Source: Haemophilus parainfluenzae
GTDB lineage: Bacteria; Pseudomonadota; Gammaproteobacteria; Enterobacterales; Pasteurellaceae
DNA: 64,000 bases
NCBI RefSeq assembly: GCF_036288925.1
Contig: NZ_CP127167.1
Location: 1,302,001 to 1,366,000, forward strand
Reading direction: 5' to 3'
Numbering within the stretch: the first letter of the stretch is position 1; the number at the start of each line of letters is the position of its first letter. A program made the position numbers and the translations under genes. The notes beneath the pieces are model-generated. The model did no database searches. It saw nothing but the letters and a program-made list of their open reading frames with translations, and had not been told where the DNA came from. Positions 1 to 11,018 of the stretch are shown piece after piece.

Positions 1-1
1 A

Positions 2-139
2 TTTGTGCAACCACACAATAGTAACAGTATTGAAGAGCCAATGCTTTATATCACCAATGGCAGTAAAATGGATACGGTGAGCTGTAAAGCGGGTAGTGCA
101 ACTCAAAACTTTGAACGTCGCAGTATGAAAGCTTCATAA
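2..139 (+). CDS. 3' end of an unidentified ICE gene
   Basis: The last 45 codons of a plus-strand gene enter from the left edge and end at TAA 137-139, closing with residues ERRSMKAS. A strong hairpin terminator follows directly. From its place in this ICE class, opposite the TraG-N gene, it could belong to the conjugation proteins that lie beyond the main operon, but 45 residues are too few to name a family. The start is outside the window. Confidence 0.6.
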   Translation, partial: FVQPHNSNSIEEPMLYITNGSKMDTVSCKAGSATQNFERRSMKAS

Positions 140-155
140 GCGTAAATAGAGATAA

Positions 156-186
156 AATAAGCGGGATTTTCCCGCTTATTTTTTTA
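156..186 (+). terminator. Rho-independent terminator
   Basis: A 10-bp stem (AATAAGCGGG with CCCGCTTATT, 5-nt loop) is followed by a run of T. It ends the gene stopping at 139 and just touches the stop codon of the small minus-strand gene at 184-363, so it separates two convergent genes. Confidence 0.85.
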
Positions 187-363
187 GTGGTATTCACTAT
201 TTTTAAAGATTTGTATTAAATTATTTAAAATCTCCTGTTCACATTCATTTCCGTTAATGATGTTCAGTTCATCATCAAGATGAGTAAGCATTTCATCAAT
301 TCCTAATTCATTCATTGCTATTTCATTTAAACTAATAAGCCATTCTTTAAAACGAGCTTTCAT
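184..363 (-). CDS. 59-residue acidic protein of unknown function
   Basis: A complete small reading frame begins MKARFKEWLISLNE and ends IFKNSEYH. Its start is set by a very strong ribosome-binding site (AGGAGGAG, about 5 nt upstream). The product is soluble, acidic and probably helical, with no signal peptide. I recognise no family. Before the transposon landed, it would have been divergent from the DUF3742-like gene now at 8355, with a shared intergenic region of about 190 bp that contains the CRP-S-like site. The transposon now separates the two. Coding status rests on the SD sequence, the intact frame and its fit between a terminator and a promoter region. Confidence 0.6.
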   Translation of the reverse strand: MKARFKEWLISLNEIAMNELGIDEMLTHLDDELNIINGNECEQEILNNLIQIFKNSEYH

Positions 364-439
364 ATCTCCTCCTGGTACGGTTTATTTTTATATTGCAGTG
401 TTAAGGTACATTGAGGGGATAGATAAATCAGTAAAATTA

Positions 440-477
440 GGGGTCTGACGCTCAGTGGAACGAAAACTCACGTTAAG
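440..477 (+). repeat. Tn2 terminal inverted repeat, blaTEM side
   Basis: This 38-bp repeat is an exact inverted match to 8193-8230. It is the TnpA binding and cleavage end and is preceded by the target duplication AATTA. Confidence 0.97.
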
Positions 478-586
478 GGATTTTGGTCATGAGATTATCA
501 AAAAGGATCTTCACCTAGATCCTTTTAAATTAAAAATGAAGTTTTAAATCAATCTAAAGTATATATGAGTAAACTTGGTCTGACAG

Positions 587-1459
<873 letters not shown>

Positions 1460-1488
1460 TCAATATTATTGAAACATTTACCAGGGTT

Positions 1489-2170
<682 letters not shown>

Positions 2171-2215
2171 GGTTGGAAAAATGTTACTAAATGCCCGTCA
2201 GGCAGGGAGGCCGAT

Positions 2216-2429
2216 ATGCCCGTTGACTTTCTGACCACTGAGCAGACTGAAAGCTATGGCAGATTCACCGGTGAACCGGATGAGCTTCAGCTGGCACGAT
2301 ATTTTCACCTTGATGAAGCAGACAAGGAATTTATCGGAAAAAGCAGAGGTGATCACAACCGTCTGGGCATTGCCCTGCAAATTGGATGTGTCCGTTTTCT
2401 GGGCACCTTCCTCACCGATATGAATCATA
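2216..2429 (+). pseudogene. tnpA: Tn2 transposase tnpA, 5' fragment, interrupted by the ISEcp1 unit
   Basis: The fragment starts [17 protein letters not shown], the normal Tn2 TnpA N-terminus. It runs 71 codons until the ISEcp1 left end replaces the downstream sequence at 2430, and soon meets a stop. Its partner continues at 5406. Joining the two after removing one TCATA copy restores a frame of about 1001 residues without any stop, so the only lesion is the insertion. The transposon should need TnpA in trans to move. Confidence 0.95.
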
Positions 2430-2615
2430 CCTAGATTCTACGTCAGTACTTCAAAAAGCATAATCAAAGCCTTGATAAATATGCATTCCTTCGAAATTCA
2501 GCTTTCACCCATTGGGTGAAAGAAAAGTGCTCAAAAATATGTTAAATTATCAGCTTTTATGACTCGATATATGGTAAAATAATAGTAAGAAAAGTAGTAA
2601 AAAGGGGTTCTAATT

Positions 2616-3878
2616 ATGATTAATAAAATTGATTTCAAAGCTAAGAATCTAACATCAAATGCAGGTCTTTTTCTGCTCCTTGAGAATGCAAAAAGCAATG
2701 GGATTTTTGATTTTATTGAAAATGACCTCGTATTTGATAATGACTCAACAAATAAAATCAAGATGAATCATATAAAGACCATGCTCTGCGGTCACTTCAT
2801 TGGCATTGATAAGTTAGAACGTCTAAAGCTACTTCAAAATGATCCCCTCGTCAACGAGTTTGATATTTCCGTAAAAGAACCTGAAACAGTGTCACGGTTT
2901 CTAGGAAACTTCAACTTCAAGACAACCCAAATGTTTAGAGACATTAATTTTAAAGTCTTTAAAAAACTGCTCACTAAAAGTAAATTGACATCCATTACGA
3001 TTGATATTGATAGTAGTGTAATTAACGTAGAAGGTCATCAAGAAGGTGCGTCAAAAGGATATAATCCTAAGAAACTGGGAAACCGATGCTACAATATCCA
3101 ATTTGCATTTTGCGACGAATTAAAAGCATATGTTACCGGATTTGTAAGAAGTGGCAATACTTACACTGCAAACGGTGCTGCGGAAATGATCAAAGAAATT
3201 GTTGCTAACATCAAATCAGACGATTTAGAAATTTTATTTCGAATGGATAGTGGCTACTTTGATGAAAAAATTATCGAAACGATAGAATCTCTTGGATGCA
3301 AATATTTAATTAAAGCCAAAAGTTATTCTACACTCACCTCACAAGCAACGAATTCATCAATTGTATTCGTTAAAGGAGAAGAAGGTAGAGAAACTACAGA
3401 ACTGTATACAAAATTAGTTAAATGGGAAAAAGACAGAAGATTTGTCGTATCTCGCGTACTGAAACCAGAAAAAGAAAGAGCACAATTATCACTTTTAGAA
3501 GGTTCCGAATACGACTACTTTTTCTTTGTAACAAATACTACCTTGCTTTCTGAAAAAGTAGTTATATACTATGAAAAGCGTGGTAATGCTGAAAACTATA
3601 TCAAAGAAGCCAAATACGACATGGCGGTGGGTCATCTCTTGCTAAAGTCATTTTGGGCGAATGAAGCCGTGTTTCAAATGATGATGCTTTCATATAACCT
3701 ATTTTTGTTGTTCAAGTTTGATTCCTTGGACTCTTCAGAATACAGACAGCAAATAAAGACCTTTCGTTTGAAGTATGTATTTCTTGCAGCAAAAATAATC
3801 AAAACCGCAAGATATGTAATCATGAAGTTGTCGGAAAACTATCCGTACAAGGGAGTGTATGAAAAATGTCTGGTATAA
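2616..3878 (+). CDS. tnpA: ISEcp1 transposase
   Basis: This 420-residue IS1380-family DDE transposase recognises the ISEcp1 left end together with the proper or imperfect right ends, which is how it moves neighbouring genes. The N-terminus is MINKIDFKAKNLTSNAG. Acidic residues that could form the DDE triad lie at TIDIDSSV (about residue 130) and FRMDSGYFD (about 210), and in the region around NAENYIKEAKYDMA (about 330). The length equals the family's usual size and the frame is intact, so the element may still be active. Codon use is AT-rich, unlike the Tn2 genes around it. Confidence 0.97.
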   Translation: MINKIDFKAKNLTSNAGLFLLLENAKSNGIFDFIENDLVFDNDSTNKIKMNHIKTMLCGHFIGIDKLERLKLLQNDPLVNEFDISVKEPETVSRFLGNFNFKTTQMFRDINFKVFKKLLTKSKLTSITIDIDSSVINVEGHQEGASKGYNPKKLGNRCYNIQFAFCDELKAYVTGFVRSGNTYTANGAAEMIKEIVANIKSDDLEILFRMDSGYFDEKIIETIESLGCKYLIKAKSYSTLTSQATNSSIVFVKGEEGRETTELYTKLVKWEKDRRFVVSRVLKPEKERAQLSLLEGSEYDYFFFVTNTTLLSEKVVIYYEKRGNAENYIKEAKYDMAVGHLLLKSFWANEAVFQMMMLSYNLFLLFKFDSLDSSEYRQQIKTFRLKYVFLAAKIIKTARYVIMKLSENYPYKGVYEKCLV

Positions 3879-3981
3879 TAAGAATATCATCAATAAAATT
3901 GAGTGTTGCTCTGTGGATAACTTGCAGAGTTTATTAAGTATCATTGCAGCAAAGATGAAATCAATGATTTATCAAAAATGA

Positions 3982-4011
3982 TTGAAAGGTGGTTGTAAAT
4001 AATGTTACAAT
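3982..4011 (+). promoter_or_regulatory. ISEcp1 outward promoter for blaCTX-M-15
   Basis: TTGAAA (3982-3987) and TACAAT (4006-4011) are separated by 18 bp inside the right end of ISEcp1 and point at blaCTX-M-15. These are the boxes known to drive CTX-M genes behind ISEcp1. The distance from the right repeat to the blaCTX-M ATG is 48 bp, the usual spacing for CTX-M-15. Confidence 0.92.
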
Positions 4012-4064
4012 GTGTGAGAAGCAGTCTAAATTCTTCGTGAAATAGTGATTTTTGAAGCTAATAA

Positions 4065-5009
<945 letters not shown>

Positions 5010-5055
5010 TAGCGGAAACGGAATGGGGAAACTCATTCCGTTTTTGTTTATCGCC

Positions 5056-5400
5056 TTAGACGGCAAAAGTGCTGTCGCCCACCTGCGCTTGCGCATACCA
5101 GGCCATAAGCTCCGTGGTTCCTGGTTCTCCTTCCGCTGGAGCCCAGTGCGCATAGTCATCGGCAGCCACGGGTTGATAGCCACCGTGTTTTACTTCAAAA
5201 ATTATGCCACCGGTATCCAGCGACAGCACGGCATGCCAGGTTCCTGCGGCCATCTCCAGCACCGTACAGGTTTCCCCCAATATCGCCCGATGGGTGACGG
5301 TACCCCGATCGTCAAAATTCAGCACCACGAAACGACCCCTTAATGGCAACAGTAGCTCGAAGGTGTGAGGGTGTCGGTGCGGGCGCACGTAGGTCCCAGG
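5056..5400 (-). pseudogene. orf477delta, truncated WbuC-like cupin
   Basis: This is the C-terminal part of a WbuC-family cupin. The residues RPHRHPHTFE, GRFVVLNFDD and AAGTWHAVLSLDTGG mark the cupin fold with its metal-binding histidines. About 50 N-terminal residues and the natural start are missing, because the transposition unit ends at 5400. It is a passenger picked up with blaCTX-M-15 from a Kluyvera chromosome, not a working gene. Confidence 0.93.
5387..5400 (+). repeat. Alternative ISEcp1 right end (IRR-like)
   Basis: ACGTAGGTCCCAGG resembles the ISEcp1 right repeat ACGTGGAATTTAGG at 8 of 14 positions, including the outer ACGT and AGG. It sits exactly at the boundary of the transposition unit and is followed by TCATA. 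Confidence 0.85.
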
Positions 5401-5405
5401 TCATA

Positions 5406-8197
5406 TTCCTTCCGGCGTCCGGCATTTTACCGCCAGACAGCTCGGGATTCGTGATATCACCGTTCTTGCAGAATACGGTCAGAGGGAAAATACCCGCCGT
5501 GAGCATGCAGCGCTGATACGTCAGCACTATCAGTATCGTGAATTTGCCTGGCCCTGGACATTTCGCCTTACCCGTCTTTTATATACCCGGAGCTGGATAA
5601 GCAACGAACGTCCTGGCCTGCTTTTCGATCTGGCGACAGGGTGGCTTATGCAACATCGTATTATTCTCCCCGGAGCCACTACGCTGACCCGGTTGATTTC
5701 AGAGGTAAGGGAAAAGGCGACGTTGCGCCTGTGGAACAAACTGGCACTGATACCGTCAGCCGAACAGCGTTCACAGCTGGAGATGCTGCTGGGGCCAACT
5801 GATTGCAGCCGCCTGTCTTTACTGGAATCACTGAAAAAGGGCCCTGTGACCATCAGTGGTCCGGCGTTTAATGAAGCAATTGAACGCTGGAAAACTCTGA
5901 ACGATTTTGGCCTGCATGCTGAAAACCTGAGTACACTCCCGGCTGTGCGCCTGAAAAATCTCGCACGTTATGCTGGTATGACTTCGGTGTTCAATATTGC
6001 CAGGATGTCACCGCAGAAAAGGATGGCGGTTCTGGTTGCCTTTGTCCTTGCATGGGAAACGCTGGCGCTGGATGATGCATTGGACGTTCTGGACGCCATG
6101 CTGGCCGTTATCATCCGTGACGCCAGAAAGATTGGGCAGAAAAAACGGCTCCGCTCGCTGAAGGATCTGGATAAATCTGCATTGGCGCTCGCCAGCGCAT
6201 GTTCGTACCTGCTGAAAGAAGAAACACCGGACGAATCGATTCGTGCTGAGGTGTTCAGCTACATCCCAAGGCAAAAGCTGGCTGAAATCATCACGCTTGT
6301 CCGTGAAATTGCCCGGCCCTCAGACGATAATTTTCATGAAGAAATGGTGGAGCAGTACGGGCGCGTTCGTCGTTTCCTGCCCCATCTGCTGAATACCGTT
6401 AAATTTTCATCCGCACCTGCCGGGGTTACCACTCTGAATGCCTGTGACTACCTCAGCCGGGAGTTCAGCTCACGGCGGCAGTTTTTTGACGACGCACCAA
6501 CGGAAATTATCAGTCGGTCATGGAAACGGCTGGTGATTAACAAGGAAAAACATATCACCCGCAGGGGATACACGCTCTGCTTTCTCAGTAAACTGCAGGA
6601 TAGTCTGAGGCGGAGGGATGTCTACGTTACCGGCAGTAACCGGTGGGGAGATCCTCGTGCAAGATTACTACAGGGTGCTGACTGGCAGGCAAACCGGATT
6701 AAGGTTTATCGTTCTTTGGGGCACCCGACAGACCCGCAGGAAGCAATAAAATCTCTGGGTCATCAGCTTGATAGTCGTTACAGACAGGTTGCTGCACGTC
6801 TTTGCGAAAATGAGGCTGTCGAACTCGATGTTTCTGGCCCGAAGCCCCGGTTGACAATTTCTCCCCTCGCCAGTCTTGATGAGCCGGACAGTCTGAAACG
6901 ACTGAGCAAAATGATCAGTGATCTACTCCCTCCGGTGGATTTAACGGAGTTGCTGCTCGAAATTAACGCCCATACCGGATTTGCTGATGAGTTTTTCCAT
7001 GCTAGTGAAGCCAGTGCCAGAGTTGATGATCTGCCCGTCAGCATCAGCGCCGTGCTGATGGCTGAAGCCTGCAATATCGGTCTGGAACCACTGATCAGAT
7101 CAAATGTTCCTGCACTGACCCGACACCGGCTGAACTGGACAAAAGCGAACTATCTGCGGGCTGAAACTATCACCAGCGCTAATGCCAGACTGGTTGATTT
7201 TCAGGCAACGCTGCCACTGGCACAGATATGGGGTGGAGGAGAAGTGGCATCTGCAGATGGAATGCGCTTTGTTACGCCAGTCAGAACAATCAATGCCGGA
7301 CCGAACCGCAAATACTTTGGTAATAACAGAGGGATCACCTGGTACAACTTTGTGTCCGATCAGTATTCCGGCTTTCATGGCATCGTTATACCGGGGACGC
7401 TGAGGGACTCTATCTTTGTGCTGGAAGGTCTTCTGGAACAGGAGACCGGGCTGAATCCAACCGAAATTATGACCGATACAGCAGGTGCCAGCGAACTTGT
7501 CTTTGGCCTTTTCTGGCTGCTGGGATACCAGTTTTCTCCACGCCTGGCTGATGCCGGTGCTTCGGTTTTCTGGCGAATGGACCATGATGCCGACTATGGC
7601 GTGCTGAATGATATTGCCAGAGGGCAATCAGATCCCCGAAAAATAGTCCTTCAGTGGGACGAAATGATCCGGACCGCTGGCTCCCTGAAGCTGGGCAAAG
7701 TACAGGTTTCAGTGCTGGTCCGTTCATTGCTGAAAAGTGAACGTCCTTCCGGACTGACTCAGGCAATCATTGAAGTGGGGCGCATCAACAAAACGCTGTA
7801 TCTGCTTAATTATATTGATGATGAAGATTACCGCCGGCGCATTCTGACCCAGCTTAATCGGGGAGAAAGTCGCCATGCCGTTGCCAGAGCCATCTGTCAC
7901 GGTCAAAAAGGTGAGATAAGAAAACGATATACCGACGGTCAGGAAGATCAACTGGGCACACTGGGGCTGGTCACTAACGCCGTCGTGTTATGGAACACTA
8001 TTTATATGCAGGCAGCCCTGGATCATCTCCGGGCGCAGGGTGAAACACTGAATGATGAAGATATCGCACGCCTCTCCCCGCTTTGCCACGGACATATCAA
8101 TATGCTCGGCCATTATTCCTTCACGCTGGCAGAACTGGTGACCAAAGGACATCTGAGACCATTAAAAGAGGCGTCAGAGGCAGAAAACGTTGCTTAA
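5406..8197 (+). pseudogene. tnpA: Tn2 transposase tnpA, 3' fragment
   Basis: The frame continues from the 5' fragment at 2216-2429 and gives about 930 residues of Tn3-family transposase, ending KEASEAENVA. It keeps the DDE catalytic region (for example the MTDTAG stretch near 7470 and the later region around AQGETLNDEDI). An internal ATG at 5648 could start an 849-residue product, but this would lack the N-terminal DNA-binding part that recognises the 38-bp repeats, so activity is doubtful. There is no other lesion. Confidence 0.95.
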
Positions 8198-8230
8198 CGT
8201 GAGTTTTCGTTCCACTGAGCGTCAGACCCC
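8193..8230 (-). repeat. Tn2 terminal inverted repeat, tnpA side
   Basis: This is the exact inverted copy of 440-477. It begins within the last codons of tnpA, as in the Tn3 family, and is followed by the target duplication AATTA at 8231-8235. Confidence 0.97.
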
Positions 8231-8240
8231 AATTAGTAAA

Positions 8241-8262
8241 ATTTGCGACGTGGATCGCAAAA
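8241..8262 (+). promoter_or_regulatory. Putative CRP-S (Sxy-dependent competence) site
   Basis: The sequence contains TGCGA-CGTGGA-TCGCA flanked by T and A runs, which is the core TGCGA-N6-TCGCA of Pasteurellaceae CRP-S sites. It matches 17 of 22 positions of the site before comEC at 62106. The centre lies about 73 bp upstream of the likely transcription start of the gene at 8355, a distance compatible with class I CRP activation. The transposon inserted only 10 bp away. Function is inferred. Confidence 0.55.
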
Positions 8263-8289
8263 ATCACATTTTTCCTGCTTAAAACGAGG

Positions 8290-8318
8290 TTTTAATAAAA
8301 GAATAATAAGAGTACAAT
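8290..8318 (+). promoter_or_regulatory. Probable promoter of the DUF3742-like gene
   Basis: TACAAT at 8313-8318 makes a good -10. The -35 region 17 bp upstream (TTTTAA, 8290-8295) is poor, as expected for a promoter that needs an activator. A GGAG ribosome site precedes the ATG at 8355. Confidence 0.5.
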
Positions 8319-8354
8319 GAGAGTAAGTCAGAGTATTTTAATAGGAGAGAGAAT

Positions 8355-8684
8355 ATGGACGCTCAAAAGTTTGGCCATACTGTCGGACAATTTTTTAAGA
8401 AAATTGACCGCACTTTGTCATTTCTCCCAGGAAAGCCTCGTAAAGCTGTTGTGACAGCTGCTGCTCTTGCTGCGAGTCCAATTTTGGCCGGAGTTATAAT
8501 TTCCAAAACCAAGCCTTCTAAAAACATTGAATATTTAGATGAAGAGCCAGTAAGTGATACATCTTTGTTGTCAGAATTACTTGCAAATGATGATTCATCA
8601 GAAGAAGGAAAGTGGGATTATGGTTTTCAGGGGTTTGGCTATTATATTAACGGAGTAAAAGTTTACGGAGATGATGACGATTAA
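8355..8684 (+). CDS. DUF3742-like ICE protein with one membrane segment
   Basis: The 109-residue protein has a basic N-terminus (FGHTVGQFFKKIDR), a hydrophobic stretch around residues 35-52 and an acidic tail. The ending WDYGFQGFGYYINGVKVYGDDDD resembles the conserved C-terminus of DUF3742 proteins, which lie beside the TraG-N gene in related ICEs, as here. The identification rests on that motif and position only. The gene is convergent with the TraG-N gene and shares a bidirectional terminator with it. The ATG has a good GGAG site. A CRP-S-like site upstream suggests control by competence signals, which would be new for this family. Confidence 0.6.
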   Translation: MDAQKFGHTVGQFFKKIDRTLSFLPGKPRKAVVTAAALAASPILAGVIISKTKPSKNIEYLDEEPVSDTSLLSELLANDDSSEEGKWDYGFQGFGYYINGVKVYGDDDD

Positions 8685-8697
8685 TTATTTTCGTAAA

Positions 8698-8736
8698 TAA
8701 AAAAGTCCATCTGTCTAACAGATGGACTTTTTTTAT
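8698..8736. terminator. Bidirectional terminator
   Basis: A near-perfect hairpin (AAAGTCCATCTGT with ACAGATGGACTTT, 3-nt loop) has A and T runs on both sides. It serves the plus-strand gene at 8355 and the long minus-strand conjugation operon ending at 8740. Confidence 0.9.
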
Positions 8737-8739
8737 ACG

Positions 8740-10233
8740 TTATATTTTTTTACTAATTTTATCTCCAAATTGCCCCCCTGATTTTTGGGATGATTCAGTT
8801 CCTTTCGCAATGGCAGCGCTAAGCTCGCCACCCACTCGAATTCCAGCCCAGGTCATTGCTCCAAACCATAAACCAGGTAAAATTATAAATAAACTCCCCA
8901 TCACAAAGTTAGAAATAATGTCATCTTCTGCATTTTCTAAAAAGTGGATGTTTAGCATATTATGAGATGGAGAACTATACATAATTTCTATTAGGTATGA
9001 ATCAAGCCATCTTGCTAACTCCCACCAAAATGTGGTTGTAATGAGTGCAAAATATACGAAGCTTAATGTCATTACAGTTTTAATAGCAAAGCCACTTAAA
9101 ATCGTAATAATTGGAATTAAAATAATTACAGCCATAATCATAAAGGCTTGAACCATTGGTAGGGCTTGTCGCATTGCATCTAGGCCTGGGAATATAGCCA
9201 AACTTCCAACAGCCGTTCCTACAGTTGAGGTGAGTCGAGTAACCGCATTCCAAAATCCAGCATCCACGCTACCACCGTAACCTTGATACATTTTCCCTTT
9301 TGAAACATCTATGTTTTCAGAGCGTAAAAGTGTTCTCAATAAAGCTTCATCTTGGTTGTCGATAGAGTTAAAGAAATCACTCACCTGGGCAGATAAGTTT
9401 TGACGCATATCTGTAAGTAAGCGAGATTTTAATCCAGCTCCACTTTCATCCCACCATTGATCACAACTTGGGAAACCACCTTTTCCCGAATTAGGTAATG
9501 CCGCATCTCGATTTGCATCATAAGGGAACGTGCTAATAGGTTGCTGAGCCCTAAAACGAGGGTAGAGCTCGCTGTTATTAATAAGCAATTTACCACCTAA
9601 CCAGGATGTTTCGCGGATTTGTGCCGGACTCAAGGCAAGTTGGCTTGTTTGTAATTTTTGACGAGCCGGGATATAGCATTGTTGCACAAATTGCTGCACT
9701 TCAGTTAATAATGCTGGGTTAGTGATTTTTTGATGTTGCACTTCAAATCTAACCTGACGTAAATCACGCTGGCAAGGCAATACTGCAGTCATACCATAAG
9801 TTAGACCTTTATCCACTTTGTGCATCAACATCCACCAAATAGGAATTCGGGCTTGTCTGTCTCCAAATGTTGTCGTAAATGGCGCATAGCCTGATTTATC
9901 CGGGGAAGCAGGAACTTTATAGCCACATTGAATAGATGAACGTTCATTGTATTCAAGGTTATTCAATGATACCGGGATAAGAGGGGCTAATGTCAAAACA
10001 ACGATAAGCATTGCTGGAAGGAGTTCGATTGTGAGCCAGCGGATTAATAAATCCCCTTTCTCACCTTCATCATCCCCTTGTTTAGCTACGTCACGCCAAA
10101 TTTTAAAGATCATTCCGATAAGCGGAAGAAGCCATAACCCTGTTCCAACAAATAACGCAAAAACTCCGTTATTAAGCAACCAACCAAGTAGAGTCAGGAA
10201 ATATTCAAGATAACTGTCAACTGAGAATGTCAT
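8740..10233 (-). CDS. TraG N-terminal domain mating-pair protein
   Basis: This 497-residue inner-membrane protein is homologous to the N-terminal half of F-plasmid TraG, involved in mating-pair formation. Hydrophobic segments lie at about residues 25-45 and 70-95, and there is a cluster of four between about 345 and 475. A periplasmic part with cysteines (IQCGYK, LPCQRD, QQCYIP, PSCDQW) lies between. It is the last gene of the conjugation operon, following a small membrane protein by 8 bp, with a GGGGGA ribosome site. No entry-exclusion partner is visible. Confidence 0.85.
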   Translation of the reverse strand: MTFSVDSYLEYFLTLLGWLLNNGVFALFVGTGLWLLPLIGMIFKIWRDVAKQGDDEGEKGDLLIRWLTIELLPAMLIVVLTLAPLIPVSLNNLEYNERSSIQCGYKVPASPDKSGYAPFTTTFGDRQARIPIWWMLMHKVDKGLTYGMTAVLPCQRDLRQVRFEVQHQKITNPALLTEVQQFVQQCYIPARQKLQTSQLALSPAQIRETSWLGGKLLINNSELYPRFRAQQPISTFPYDANRDAALPNSGKGGFPSCDQWWDESGAGLKSRLLTDMRQNLSAQVSDFFNSIDNQDEALLRTLLRSENIDVSKGKMYQGYGGSVDAGFWNAVTRLTSTVGTAVGSLAIFPGLDAMRQALPMVQAFMIMAVIILIPIITILSGFAIKTVMTLSFVYFALITTTFWWELARWLDSYLIEIMYSSPSHNMLNIHFLENAEDDIISNFVMGSLFIILPGLWFGAMTWAGIRVGGELSAAIAKGTESSQKSGGQFGDKISKKI

Positions 10234-10241
10234 ATTTCCCC

Positions 10242-10565
10242 CTAAGCTAAAGTAATCTGTGTAATCGCTTCAGCAAAAATTAAAATCATCGCAATTAACC
10301 ATTTTGCTTTTGCCGGCATAGAAGATGGTTGGCGACGAGAAATGGAATAGACCATCAACATAATCGCACCATATAGTAATAATCGTACTGCAAACCATAT
10401 CCACTGCGTTTTAATAAACCAAGCACGAATATCAACATTCTGAAGATATTGAGTTGCAAAGATGCCAATTGCAGTAAGGGCTAAAAATAAAAATAAAAGG
10501 ATAGCAATAAAACGGAGTACATTTTTAAGCCATCCTCTTGATTGTGGCTTTTTACCTTGAGACAT
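10242..10565 (-). CDS. Small ICE membrane protein
   Basis: The 107-residue protein has three predicted membrane segments (about residues 15-37, 53-75 and 85-105) and a basic N-terminus. It lies between a VirB4-linked gene and the TraG-N gene, with short gaps of about 10 bp, so it is co-transcribed with the conjugation operon. I recognise no named family. Its position suggests a role in the mating bridge. Confidence 0.75.
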   Translation of the reverse strand: MSQGKKPQSRGWLKNVLRFIAILLFLFLALTAIGIFATQYLQNVDIRAWFIKTQWIWFAVRLLLYGAIMLMVYSISRRQPSSMPAKAKWLIAMILIFAEAITQITLA

Positions 10566-10574
10566 CAGGACTCC

Positions 10575-11018
10575 TTATTCATTACCCACAGTCTTATCCC
10601 CAAAAACTGGGGATAAGTCAGCAGGGGATTCCCAAATTGCAGCTAATTTCCAAAGCAAATATTGAATTAACCAATATGCATCAACGTGATCGGTTAATTC
10701 CACATTAAGTCTAGCTGGCCAGTTTTCGGAAGAAAACACAGGTAATTGGAAACGCCCGGAGATATTAAATAATAAATGCACTTCACCTTTATCTCCTTTA
10801 GCGTGTACTTTCCAACTTGATTGAGTAAATACACGCTGAGGAAATGCGCTTAATTGGCAGTTTGAACCAATTTTTGTCTTAATTTTTGCAATGAAATGCA
10901 GCACGTAGGCTTTCACCTCATCAGAGGTAAAAGCAAGTGATTGGATGCGAGGCCCAATGTCAAAAATACGATGAAAAGTCATATTAGGATTAGGCTGCGA
11001 TTGAGTTAAGTTCGTCAT
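10575..11018 (-). CDS. Conserved ICE protein of unknown function (overlaps VirB4 gene)
   Basis: The 147-residue soluble protein begins MTNLTQSQPNPNMTFHRIF. A TTG nine bases upstream could also start it, but the ATG at 11016-11018 has the better-spaced GGGGGA. The start lies inside the 3' end of the VirB4 gene (29-bp overlap), a sign of translational coupling. There is no signal peptide or membrane segment. It would be a cytoplasmic partner of the transfer ATPase, but I cannot assign a function. Confidence 0.7.
   Translation of the reverse strand: MTNLTQSQPNPNMTFHRIFDIGPRIQSLAFTSDEVKAYVLHFIAKIKTKIGSNCQLSAFPQRVFTQSSWKVHAKGDKGEVHLLFNISGRFQLPVFSSENWPARLNVELTDHVDAYWLIQYLLWKLAAIWESPADLSPVFGDKTVGNE

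Noticed and set aside
2..139. Assignment of the left-edge fragment to the PFL_4711 family
   Set aside because: The position suggests a conjugation gene, but the visible 45 residues do not resemble the family's C-terminus as I know it.
5023..5343. 106-codon plus-strand frame behind blaCTX-M-15
   Set aside because: It is antisense to the truncated cupin gene, which has clear family motifs.
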